Below, in pieces: positions 1-6,256 of a DNA stretch of 6,589 nt (the first letter of the stretch is position 1; the number at the start of each line of letters is the position of its first letter). The notes beneath the pieces were generated by a model that was not told where the DNA came from, ran no database searches, and was given only the letters and a program-made list of their open reading frames with translations. The position numbers and the translations under genes are program-made. The stretch lies in contig JBBQXS010000094.1 of assembly GCA_038209365.1 (NCBI GenBank), positions 1 through 6,589 of the forward strand. Reading direction: 5' to 3'. Source of the stretch: DASQHW01 sp038209365. GTDB taxonomy: Bacteria; Actinomycetota; Acidimicrobiia; IMCC26256; PALSA-610.

Positions 1-287
1 TGACCGATCGGGCCCGGGCGCTCGGTGTTGTCATTGATGAGCTCCTGCCGGGCGCGTTTCACAACATGGAGCAGTACGCGAACAATCGGGTCGAAGCTGA
101 CCACGGGCGGCTCAAGGCGCGACTGCGTCCGATGCGAGGACTGAAACGCGATCGGACTGCGAGCACGATCATTCGGGGACACGCGCTGATGCAGAACGTC
201 CGGCGCGGTCACTACGAACTTGGTGTTGACGCGCGTGTGCACCATCGCGTCGCCGACGCGTTCACCGAACTCGCCCACACCATCTGA
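1..287 (+). CDS. IS6-family DDE transposase, C-terminal part (5' end outside window)
   Basis: The transposase cuts and joins IS ends during replicative (cointegrate) transposition. Reading in frame from base 3, the visible 94 residues include NNRVEADHGRLKARLRPMRG and later RGHALMQNVRRGHYELG. The first block is the hallmark IS6-family end of the catalytic domain (compare NN.IEQDHR.IK in IS26). The Glu encoded at 93-95 should be the third residue of the DDE triad; the two Asp residues lie upstream of the window. The frame has no interruption and ends at TGA 285-287, about 60 bp before the probable terminal repeat. An internal ATG at 66 is not the true start, because conserved sequence continues upstream of it in the same frame. 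Family assignment is firm; activity cannot be judged from a fragment. Confidence 0.88.
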   Translation, partial: TDRARALGVVIDELLPGAFHNMEQYANNRVEADHGRLKARLRPMRGLKRDRTASTIIRGHALMQNVRRGHYELGVDARVHHRVADAFTELAHTI

Positions 288-334
288 CCTAGGGAAGCGG
301 TGCGCCGGAGTCCCCGGCCGCGCTGGACTGACTC

Positions 335-348
335 AACGCAACAGCGCC
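335..348 (-). repeat. Probable right terminal inverted repeat of the IS6-family element
   Basis: Read on the minus strand the site is GGCGCTGTTGCGTT. It shares GGC and CTGTTGC, 10 of 14 positions, with the IS6100 end. IS6-family elements normally duplicate 8 bp of target, so GGACACCA (349-356) is the predicted target duplication, to be matched just outside the unseen left end. Confidence 0.6.
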
Positions 349-442
349 GGACACCAACGTCGTCACGATCGGGATAGGCCAACGGATCGTGCGGCACACC
401 CGCTGTGGCGGACTCATTAACGAATACCGGTACGCCGCCTGA
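349..442 (+). pseudogene. C-terminal remnant of an rve-type (IS3/IS481-like) transposase, cut by the IS6 element
   Basis: In the frame ending at TGA 440-442 the DNA reads DTNVVTIGIGQRIVRHTRCG and then GLINEYRYAA. The intact transposase at 5192-6256 ends in ILGGLINEYRHAA, so GGLINEYRxAA is shared, and this fragment is the tail of a related transposase. It has no start codon and no catalytic domain. Its homology begins immediately after the IS6 terminal repeat, which implies that the IS6 element inserted into this gene. The rest of the gene, if it survives, should lie beyond the left edge of the window. Certainly non-functional as it stands. Confidence 0.75.
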
Positions 443-607
443 CCGCGGCACTCGCAACTGGCCACCACGACCGTTCGCGCGCCTTGCTTCGACCCGCACG
501 ACAACGTCAAACGCGAACCCAGAACGAGCGGACCCCAACGAGATCCCACCGCGTCCAATCTCGAAACGCCTCATGAACATGGCGCCGATGGATTTTTGGC
601 ACCTACA
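349..607 (+). mobile_element. Degenerate right end of an rve-type IS related to the intact copy at 5110-6439
   Basis: The segment begins with the transposase tail and continues through about 150 bp of noncoding DNA to TTTTTGGCACCTACA (593-607). The intact IS has TTTTCGGCACCCACA (6420-6434) inside its right inverted repeat, 13 of 15 matching, and at a similar distance from its stop codon (164 bp there, 151 bp here). The preceding CCGAT is shared too, with one gap. The two copies are therefore related but well diverged, and this one is old. The exact outer boundary is uncertain. Confidence 0.5.
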
Positions 608-637
608 CGCTGCAGGTGAGTTCCTTCTTGCAGCGTG
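606..637. repeat. Perfect 9-bp inverted repeat at the edge of the degenerate IS
   Basis: CACGCTGCA (606-614) and TGCAGCGTG (629-637) are exact reverse complements around a 14-nt loop. No T-run follows on either strand, so it is not a canonical intrinsic terminator. It overlaps the last bases of the presumed IS end. It could be a secondary-structure element or a chance repeat. Confidence 0.45.
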
Positions 638-757
638 ACCGCGCAAACCTGCTTCTCATTTGTCGCGCGGCCAGGCTCAACCGCGTTCTGCACGGTAGGT
701 CTGCACAAGGAATGAAGGGCCGCGTGTCCGATCGGTTGATGCTTGACCTCTTGCCAG

Positions 758-777
758 CGACGCCGAGCGTGGCGTCG
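758..777 (-). terminator. Possible terminator hairpin downstream of the lipoprotein gene
   Basis: CGACGCC (758-764) and GGCGTCG (771-777) form a 7-bp GC-rich stem with a 6-nt loop, 45 bp past the stop codon of the minus-strand gene. There is no U-tract after it, so only a weak or non-canonical terminator role is possible, of the kind sometimes proposed in high-GC bacteria. The hairpin is seen; its function is inferred from position alone. Confidence 0.3.
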
Positions 778-822
778 AAGTCATCAATGAACAGTCCCTG
801 ATCGTTGGCCTTCTTGGTGCCC

Positions 823-3800
823 CTACGGGTGACCCTTCACCTCGTACCAGCCTGGCAGGCAGAAGCCGTCGGACAACCCCGTCATCTCGACGTCCCAGAT
901 GATGATGGGAACAATGGGCGGGGGATCCCCCACGGGCCCGACGCAGTCGTGGCCATGCATGGAGATGCGCCCTGGGTTCAGGATCGATCCGTCTGCGTTG
1001 ACCGCCTTGCCGCCCGGTTCCAGGCCCCAGTCCTTCGGGCCGTTGCGGATGTCGAAGGAGTTCCCGACGAAGTTGGCGGACACGGTGACGTCGGCCCAGT
1101 CAGTCTGGAGCAGATTGAAGAAATATCCGGAGTTGGCATCGATGCCAATGCCTGCGTAACTGATCGTCCCGCCCCCGATGTGCACAGTCGAACCCAGTTC
1201 CGCATCGATACCGATCCACGATCCCGGCGCCGACGTGCTGCCGTCGTTGTTCGAGTCGCCGCCCGCGCTGTCGTCGGCGGTCGACGTGAACGTGGTGCCG
1301 CCCGCTTCGAGCGTGCCGCCCACATGCAACGTGCTCGTGGGCCCACTCTTGATGATCGCTCCCGACGCAGTCAGCGTCCCACCATCGGGGACGTCAACCG
1401 CGTTGAACACATAGATCGGCGACGAATCGACCGTCCACGTCGACGAGACCGAGCTGTAAGACACGCTGAATACGCGTTCCGCGGGGGTGCCGAACCAGAC
1501 GTTGCCCGCGATGCCCACCAAGTCGGCCGCGAAGGCAACGTTCGACGGCGAGCCGGTGAACGAGTTGTCGCGCATGACCGGGGCGGCCTGTCCGTAGACA
1601 CTCACCGGCGACGCGTCCAGCGAGTTCGACAAGATCTGCACCGCGCCACCGCCCACAGTTACGGGCGCACGCGTCAGTGAACTCAATTCCAAACGGAAGA
1701 CGCCGTTTTCGTCGTGGGTCACGTCGACAGGCAGGTCACTCAACACCGAGTTTGTGACGACGATGTTGCCGGCGATCTGTTGCGAAGAGCCCGTGCCGCC
1801 GTTCAACGCCGCGTACCGGAAGTCCGCGTGATCGAGGATTGAGCTGCCTCCCGGCAAGATCACGAGGTTGTAGTCGCGCGCCCCCGGCACCGACTGATTG
1901 CCGTCGCTGTTCGTGTCGCCGCCCGCCGTGTCGTCACGCACCGACGACATCACCACCGGCGTTGCCGCCGTCCCGTTCACACGCAACGTCCCGTGCACCA
2001 CGAACGAATTGACCAGCCTCGTCTTGACGATCGCACCCGGGTTGATGGTGAGCGTTGCGCCCGCCGCTACCGAGACGGAATCGATGTGGTAGATCGCGGA
2101 CGACGCCGAATCGATCGTCCACGCGCTCAACACGTTGCTGCCGAACACACTGAACACGCGATCCACCGGCGCGCCGAGCGCGGTGTTGCCCGCCACGTTC
2201 ACCAGGTCAATGGCACTCCAAATGGTCAGCGGATTTGCGCTCGCGAAGAACGTGTTGGTCGTCACGATCGGCGCCGCCTGCCGGTACAGCGACAGCTGCG
2301 ATCCGAAGAACGAATTCGAGCGAACGATCGCCACGCCGCCCTGCACCTGCACCGGCGCACGCGTCAGCGAACTCGACTCCAACCAGAACAGGCCGTTGTC
2401 GGGATTGTCGAGGCTGACCGACCCGAGATCCCGCAACACGGAGTTCGTGACGACGACGTTCCCCGTCGTCTGTGGCGACGTACCGGCACCGCCGTTCAGC
2501 GCTGCGTACCGGAAGTTCACGTGATCCAGTGTCGCGCTGGCGCCTTGCAACACCACCAAGTTGTAGTCGCGCGCCCCCGGCACCGAGTGGTTGCTGTCGC
2601 TGTTCGTGTCGCCGCCCGCCGTGTCGTCACGCACCGACGACATCACCACCGGCGTCGCCGCCGTCCCGTTCACACGCAACGTCCCGTACACCACGAACGA
2701 CTCGACCAGCCCCGTCTTCACGATCGCACCCGGGTTGATCGTGAGCGTTGCGCCCGACGCGACCGAGACGACATCGATGTGGTAGATCGCCGACGACGCC
2801 GAATCGATCGTCCACGTGCTCAACACGTTGCTGCCGAACACACTGAACACGCGCTGCACCGGCGTCCCTGATGCCGTGTTGCCCGCCACGTTCACCAGGT
2901 CAAGAGCGCTCCAAATGGTCAGTGGATTGGCAGTGGATTTGAACGTGTCGTTCGCGACGATCGGCGCCGCCTGCCGGTACAGCGACAGCTGCGATGCGAA
3001 GAACGCATTCGAGCGGACCGTCGCCGCGCCACCGAACACCTGCACCGGCGCCCGCGTCAGCGAACTCGACTCCAGCCGAAACACGCCATTATCGGGATTG
3101 TCGAGGCTCACCGCGCCCAGATCCCGCAACACGGAATTCGTGATGACAACGTTCCCCGTCATCTGCGGCGATGTCCCCGCACCACCGTTCAACGCTGCGT
3201 ACCGGAATTTCACATGATCGAGTGTCGCGCTGCCGCCCTGCAACACCACCAAGTTGAAGTCGCGCGCCCCCGGCACCGACTGGTTGCCGTCGCTATTCGT
3301 ATCGCCGCCCGCCGTGTCGTCACGCACCGACGACATCACCACCGGCGCCGCGGCCGTGCCGTTCACGCGCAAGGTTCCATACACGTCGAATGAGTCGACC
3401 AATCCCGTCTTGACGATCGCACCCGCCCGCACGGTCAATGTTGCGCCGCGATTGATACGCACGAGATCGATCTGGTAGATCGCCGACGACGCCGGATCGA
3501 TCGTCCACGTGTTCGCGACCGTGCTCCCGAACACTTTGAACACACGTTGCACCGGCGTCCCCGATGCCTTGTTGCCTGTAATGCTCACCAGGTTCGTCAC
3601 CGACGAGATGCTCAATGGGAACGGGGTGGCGCTGAATGTATTCGCGCTGACGACTGGCGCGTTCTGCGCGTTCAGCGCGACGGGAGACGCTGTGTACGCA
3701 TTGGTCTGGATCCGGACGCTGCCGCGTTGCAGGTTCGTCGCGCTGCTTCGCACCGTACTGTTCGTCAGCGTGAATGTGAATGCGCCCGTGGTTGGCCCGT

Positions 3801-4275
3801 TGAAGTTGCCGTACCGAACATCCGCGTGATCGAAGTTCAGCGTGCCACCGGCTGCTACCGTCAATCGCCACTCGTTCGGCTGGGGCGCCCCGGGGCCGTT
3901 GTTCGTATCACCACCGACCGAATCGTCGACATACGACGTGAGCACCGCATGCGACGTCGCAGTCCCCGGCGCGCGCAACACCCCGCTCACGATGAAACCA
4001 CCGGCACGATGCTTGATGATCACACCGCTGGCCAGCGTGACCGTCACACCGGGCCGCACCGGCACGTCGCAATCGATCACATACACCGTCACGGCCGCGG
4101 GCGACAGCGTCTGACTGGTCGTGATCGGACCACACAAATGCGCAACTGATACGGCAGCCAAAGGCTGGACAGTCAGCTTCGCCGTCCCCGAAGACTCGCT
4201 GCGACACGCACCCAGCGCGATCGAACCAGCGACGAACCCCACACCGAACAACAACCACCGCACGCATCGGCGCAT
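823..4275 (-). CDS. Secreted repeat lipoprotein, predicted right-handed parallel beta-helix (1150 aa)
   Basis: The protein starts with a lipoprotein signal peptide: MRRCVRW, a hydrophobic stretch (residues 8-22) and lipobox LGAC, with Cys24 as the predicted lipidated residue. It should sit on the outer face of the membrane. The rest is five related units starting at about residues 25, 244, 475, 706 and 934. Units 2 and 3 are exactly 231 residues, unit 4 is 228, and units 1 and 5 are divergent caps. A full unit runs RVFxVFGSxV, TWTID, GATLTI, GAIVKT, YGTLRVNGTAA, then an acidic loop (DDTAGGDTNSD at 319-329, 550-560 and 781-791; variants at 117-126 and 1001-1011), followed by Asn/Ser/Val-rich strands. 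Short beta periods with Gly turns and GTL.V.GTA blocks are typical of bacterial beta-helix proteins, but no catalytic motif is visible. Besides Cys4 and the lipid Cys, the only cysteines are 48, 69, 1111 and 1139. I chose ATG at 4275 because the signal peptide begins there and GGGGGG lies 8 nt upstream. The frame stays open to 4725, but that extension has no signal sequence and overlaps the opposite-strand VOC gene. Adhesion or ligand binding is a guess. Confidence 0.85.
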   Translation of the reverse strand: MRRCVRWLLFGVGFVAGSIALGACRSESSGTAKLTVQPLAAVSVAHLCGPITTSQTLSPAAVTVYVIDCDVPVRPGVTVTLASGVIIKHRAGGFIVSGVLRAPGTATSHAVLTSYVDDSVGGDTNNGPGAPQPNEWRLTVAAGGTLNFDHADVRYGNFNGPTTGAFTFTLTNSTVRSSATNLQRGSVRIQTNAYTASPVALNAQNAPVVSANTFSATPFPLSISSVTNLVSITGNKASGTPVQRVFKVFGSTVANTWTIDPASSAIYQIDLVRINRGATLTVRAGAIVKTGLVDSFDVYGTLRVNGTAAAPVVMSSVRDDTAGGDTNSDGNQSVPGARDFNLVVLQGGSATLDHVKFRYAALNGGAGTSPQMTGNVVITNSVLRDLGAVSLDNPDNGVFRLESSSLTRAPVQVFGGAATVRSNAFFASQLSLYRQAAPIVANDTFKSTANPLTIWSALDLVNVAGNTASGTPVQRVFSVFGSNVLSTWTIDSASSAIYHIDVVSVASGATLTINPGAIVKTGLVESFVVYGTLRVNGTAATPVVMSSVRDDTAGGDTNSDSNHSVPGARDYNLVVLQGASATLDHVNFRYAALNGGAGTSPQTTGNVVVTNSVLRDLGSVSLDNPDNGLFWLESSSLTRAPVQVQGGVAIVRSNSFFGSQLSLYRQAAPIVTTNTFFASANPLTIWSAIDLVNVAGNTALGAPVDRVFSVFGSNVLSAWTIDSASSAIYHIDSVSVAAGATLTINPGAIVKTRLVNSFVVHGTLRVNGTAATPVVMSSVRDDTAGGDTNSDGNQSVPGARDYNLVILPGGSSILDHADFRYAALNGGTGSSQQIAGNIVVTNSVLSDLPVDVTHDENGVFRLELSSLTRAPVTVGGGAVQILSNSLDASPVSVYGQAAPVMRDNSFTGSPSNVAFAADLVGIAGNVWFGTPAERVFSVSYSSVSSTWTVDSSPIYVFNAVDVPDGGTLTASGAIIKSGPTSTLHVGGTLEAGGTTFTSTADDSAGGDSNNDGSTSAPGSWIGIDAELGSTVHIGGGTISYAGIGIDANSGYFFNLLQTDWADVTVSANFVGNSFDIRNGPKDWGLEPGGKAVNADGSILNPGRISMHGHDCVGPVGDPPPIVPIIIWDVEMTGLSDGFCLPGWYEVKGHP
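1477..3546 (-). repeat. Three tandem 693/693/684-bp coding repeats in the lipoprotein gene
   Basis: The RVF codons that open successive units lie at 3546, 2853, 2160 and 1476, giving spacings of 693, 693 and 684 bp. Copies 2 and 3 (3546-2854 and 2853-2161) are roughly 80% identical in protein by eye. Copy 4 (2160-1477) is close to copy 3 in its first half and diverges in its second. The best-preserved block is 1871-2007 against 2564-2700, with 5 mismatches in 137 bases. The repeats are long enough to recombine and to be miscounted by short-read assembly. Confidence 0.92.
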
Positions 4276-4565
4276 CACGGCAGCCCCCCAGGCAACCTCG
4301 ACAATGCTCGTCCTGACGCTACCCATGCCATCGCAAGGCGAGCAGGCCCATGTACAAGAAAGGCGGCTGTCTCGGACAACGCGTACGCCGAGGTTCACAA
4401 CCCCGACCGACCAGCCGCCTCCCGCCGGGCACAAGCTTGCAGGGTGCGCTTGGGCAACGAGGGACTGCACGAACTCCTGGATGGAATCGCGTTCTCGCGC
4501 TTGCGCCACGCGTCCGCGATCCGGCGTTCGGGGACTCCACAAGAGGGAGGTTGTACCGTCGCCGC
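4276..4565. other. Divergent intergenic region between the lipoprotein and VOC genes
   Basis: The two flanking genes are transcribed away from each other, so both promoters should lie here. I cannot point to a convincing -35/-10 pair on either strand. GGGGGG on the minus strand (4284-4289) is the likely ribosome binding site of the lipoprotein gene. GAGGGAGG (4543-4550) is the likely one for the VOC gene, though its spacing is long. A nested inverted repeat occupies 4361-4420. Several frames stay open across the region but show no recognisable protein. Confidence 0.6.
4361..4420. repeat. Nested inverted repeat in the divergent intergenic region
   Basis: The outer arms AGGCGGCTG (4361-4369) and CAGCCGCCT (4412-4420) are perfect 9-bp complements. 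Inside them CTCGG (4371-4375) pairs with CCGAG (4388-4392) around a loop containing the palindrome ACGCGT. A competing small hairpin GGTT/AACC (4392-4402) overlaps the inner arm. On the minus strand the outer stem is followed by TTCTTGT, so in a leader transcript of the lipoprotein gene it could act as a weak attenuator. It could also be a protein-binding site. I match it to no known riboswitch, and it does not satisfy tRNA rules. Confidence 0.4.
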
Positions 4566-4984
4566 GTGGCGCAGCGCTTCCAGATCGCGATCGATTGTCT
4601 ATATCCAGATCGCCTCGCTGCGTTCTGGAGTCGAGTGCTGGGATATGAAGTCGCGAATCCGCCCGCAGGCTACGACAGCTGGGCTGAGCACGCGCGGGAG
4701 CAAGCCGAGGAACCCGGAGAAGCATGGATCAAGATCGTCGACCCCGGTGGGACCGGCCCGACCGTGCTGTTCCATCGGGTCGCGGAGCCGAAGACGTCAA
4801 GAACCGCGTCCACCTTGATGTCAGGGCTCCGGACGACGGACCGGGCAGCCGGCAACAGCAGGTCGCGCAGTTCATCGAAAACGTCCTCGCCTGGGGCGGT
4901 TCGAAGATCCGCGACGTTGTCGACGACGCCGGATACTTCGCAGTGATCCAGGATCCCGAAGGCAACGAGTTCTGCACCGGGTGA
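4566..4984 (+). pseudogene. Glyoxalase-like (VOC superfamily) protein, broken by a one-base deletion
   Basis: From GTG 4566 the first frame reads VAQRFQIAIDCLYPDRLAAF, then a block with LGYEV, WIKIVDPGGTGPTVLF and HRVAEPKT. The match then moves to another frame from 4796, reading VKNRVHLDVRAPD and ending GYFAVIQDPEGNEFCTG before tandem stops TGA TGA. Joined, this is a complete domain of about 139 residues like the small glyoxalase_6-type VOC proteins common in actinobacteria, where PEPKTVKNRVHLDV and QDPEGNEFC are typical. One base is missing at about 4795/4796 (AC?GTC). Without repair, translation runs on in the wrong frame to a stop near 4946. VOC proteins are usually metal-binding enzymes or resistance proteins; the substrate here is unknown. 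GAGGGAGG at 4543-4550 lies 15 nt before the GTG, rather far, and no better in-frame start is seen. A sequencing error is possible. Confidence 0.8.
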
Positions 4985-5109
4985 TGAGCGATCACTGCCG
5001 GACATCCCCGAAGCGCCGATCAGAGACGCGCCATAACGCGCTTTCAAGATCACACACCCAAGAGCTTCGGCGCGCGCAGATCGGCACGTGACCCTCAGTC
5101 ATCCGTTTA
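4985..5109. other. Short spacer between the VOC pseudogene and the intact IS
   Basis: I see no gene, no strong terminator and no direct repeat matching the far side of the IS. Only a weak 5-bp hairpin (GTGAT/ATCAC, 4981-4995) overlaps the VOC stop. Confidence 0.5.
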
Positions 5110-5146
5110 GACCCTGTGGGTGCCGAAAACTCGATCGGGCTGTTGA
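5110..5146 (+). repeat. Left inverted repeat of the intact IS
   Basis: It begins GACCCTGTGGGTGCCGAAAA and matches the reverse complement of 6403-6439 at 35 of 37 positions. The mismatches are T5131 against G and C5140 against T on the compared strand. The IS promoter probably lies in or just after this repeat. Confidence 0.9.
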
Positions 5147-5191
5147 CCTGGGCATTCGTGGCGCGGCGTTGTGGGTCGCGAGGATGCCGGC

Positions 5192-6256
5192 GTGTCGGTT
5201 CTGTATGAACTGTTCTGCCGGATCGTCGCGTTGCTCGTGCTGCGAAGCCGGCGCGATCGGTCCAAAGACGTCGAGATCCTCGTGTTACGCAAACAACTCG
5301 AAGTCCTGCGACGTCAAGTACCGCGACCGCGTCTCGAACCGCGCGACCGGATCGTGCTCGCGGGACTGAGCCGCGTCCTGACCCGTCGGCGATGGCCGGT
5401 GTTCTTCGTCACACCCGACACGTTGGTACGCTGGCACCGCAACCTCGTAGCGCGGCACTGGACGTACCCGCACCGATCGCCGGGACGACCGCGACTCAAC
5501 GATCAACTTCGCGCACTCGTCGTGCGCCTCGCGGTCGAGAACCCGATGTGGGGATACCGACGCGTTCATGGCGAACTCGTCGGCCTCAACTACCGCGTCG
5601 CGGCTTCGACGGTCTGGTCGATCCTGCACAAGGCCGGTATTGACCCGAGCCCACAACGGCGCGGCCCGACCTGGCGTGAGTTCCTGCATGCCCAAGCCCA
5701 CCAGGTGATCGCGTGTGACTTCTTCACCGTCGACACCCTCACCCTCCAACGGCTGTACGTCCTGTTCTTCATCGAACTTGACCGCCGTCGCGTGCATCTC
5801 GCGGGAATCACGAAACATCCGACCGGCGACTGGACTGTCCAACAGGCCCGCAACCTCATCGACTCCTTCACCGGCAGCGCCGGCTTCTTGATCCGCGACC
5901 GCGACGCGAAGTTCGTCACCGCGTTCGACACGATCTTCGCGTCCGAACACATCGCCATCATCAAAACCCCGATCCGCACGCCAGTCGCGAACGCCTACGC
6001 GGAACGTTGGATCGGCACCGTCCGCCGCGAATGCATAGATCGGCTCCTCATCATCGGCGAAGCGCATCTGCGACGCATCCTCGACGAATACATCGCGCAC
6101 TACAACCAACATCGACCGCACCGAGCGCTCGACCAACACCCACCAGCCGCCACCGACAACAAGTCGTGCGCGAACGCGACAGTCGCTAACCGCAGACGCG
6201 TGCAACGCGACCCGATCCTCGGTGGCCTCATCAACGAATACCGCCACGCCGCCTAA
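5192..6256 (+). CDS. rve-type DDE transposase (IS3/IS481-like), 354 aa
   Basis: The transposase moves the surrounding IS by DDE chemistry. Numbering is from GTG 5192. The N-terminal half has a basic DNA-binding region (KDVEILVLRKQLEVLRRQ, 25-42; TPDTLVRWHRNLVARHW, 74-90) and a WGYRRVHGEL block (120-129). The RNase H-like rve core follows, with candidate catalytic residues Asp176 (in ACDFFTVDT), Asp236 (in LIRDRDAKF) and Glu271 (in ANAYAERWIG), 34 residues between the last two. HYNQHRPHRAL (303-313) is the usual end of the core, and the tail is GGLINEYRHAA. The frame is uninterrupted and all three acidic residues are present, so activity is plausible. GTG 5192 is preferred because GAGG sits 8 nt upstream; GTG 5171 would add seven residues but has no visible binding site. 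It lies inside matching inverted repeats. Confidence 0.92.
   Translation: MSVLYELFCRIVALLVLRSRRDRSKDVEILVLRKQLEVLRRQVPRPRLEPRDRIVLAGLSRVLTRRRWPVFFVTPDTLVRWHRNLVARHWTYPHRSPGRPRLNDQLRALVVRLAVENPMWGYRRVHGELVGLNYRVAASTVWSILHKAGIDPSPQRRGPTWREFLHAQAHQVIACDFFTVDTLTLQRLYVLFFIELDRRRVHLAGITKHPTGDWTVQQARNLIDSFTGSAGFLIRDRDAKFVTAFDTIFASEHIAIIKTPIRTPVANAYAERWIGTVRRECIDRLLIIGEAHLRRILDEYIAHYNQHRPHRALDQHPPAATDNKSCANATVANRRRVQRDPILGGLINEYRHAA

Larger units (their letters stand above)
1..348 (+). mobile_element. Right end of an IS6-family insertion sequence (left part outside the window)
   Basis: The stretch holds the end of an IS6-type transposase gene followed by about 60 bp of noncoding DNA. It closes with AACGCAACAGCGCC (335-348), whose reverse complement GGCGCTGTTGCGTT resembles the IS6-family terminal repeat (IS26 GGCACTGTTGCAAA, IS6100 GGCTCTGTTGCAAA). 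The gap from stop codon to end matches the compact layout of the family. Homology to a different transposase starts right after 348, which independently supports this boundary. The left end is outside the window, so completeness cannot be judged. Confidence 0.7.
443..822. other. Gene-free stretch: IS remnant tail, two hairpins, no supported gene
   Basis: I recognise no protein in any frame of this stretch. The short open frames are compositional shadows without recognisable motifs. The left part (to about 607) belongs to the degenerate IS. The rest lies between that IS end and the stop codon of the minus-strand lipoprotein gene and contains two hairpins (606-637 and 758-777). A minus-strand frame of about 75 codons (stop at 603-605) runs just downstream of the lipoprotein stop, but it has no plausible start codon or ribosome binding site. 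Confidence 0.6.

Noticed and set aside
603..834. A minus-strand frame of about 75 codons just after the lipoprotein stop, including FIDDFDATLGVAGK
   Set aside because: It has no plausible start codon or ribosome binding site, ends inside the IS remnant and matches nothing I recognise. It might be an eroded gene tail but cannot be supported.
805..1680. A 291-codon open frame on the plus strand antisense to the lipoprotein gene, very rich in Arg, Val and His
   Set aside because: It is the complement of a GC-biased coding region with no recognisable motif, while the minus strand has a signal peptide and repeats. It is a shadow frame.
1993..2871. A 292-codon plus-strand frame antisense to repeat units 3 and 4
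   Set aside because: It is Arg-rich and merely mirrors the repeats of the opposite strand. Its repetition is inherited from the lipoprotein gene, with no sign of independent coding.
1477..3546. Regular repeats considered as a CRISPR array or other noncoding repeat
   Set aside because: The period is 693 bp, a multiple of three, and all copies keep one open reading frame, so these are protein-domain repeats.
4361..4440. A tRNA-like look of the intergenic repeat, with GGTTCACAACC resembling a T-arm
   Set aside because: The loop lacks the conserved A58 position, the arms do not fit cloverleaf lengths, and no anticodon arm can be drawn.
4276..4725. An N-terminal extension of the lipoprotein frame by 150 codons up to 4725
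   Set aside because: The extension is Arg/Ser/Pro-rich, overlaps the VOC gene on the other strand, and would bury the lipoprotein signal peptide inside the protein.
4350..4946. A 198-codon plus-strand frame starting at ATG 4350 as the VOC gene
   Set aside because: Its first 72 codons are intergenic and show no conserved sequence, and its last 50 codons are the wrong frame after the one-base deletion.
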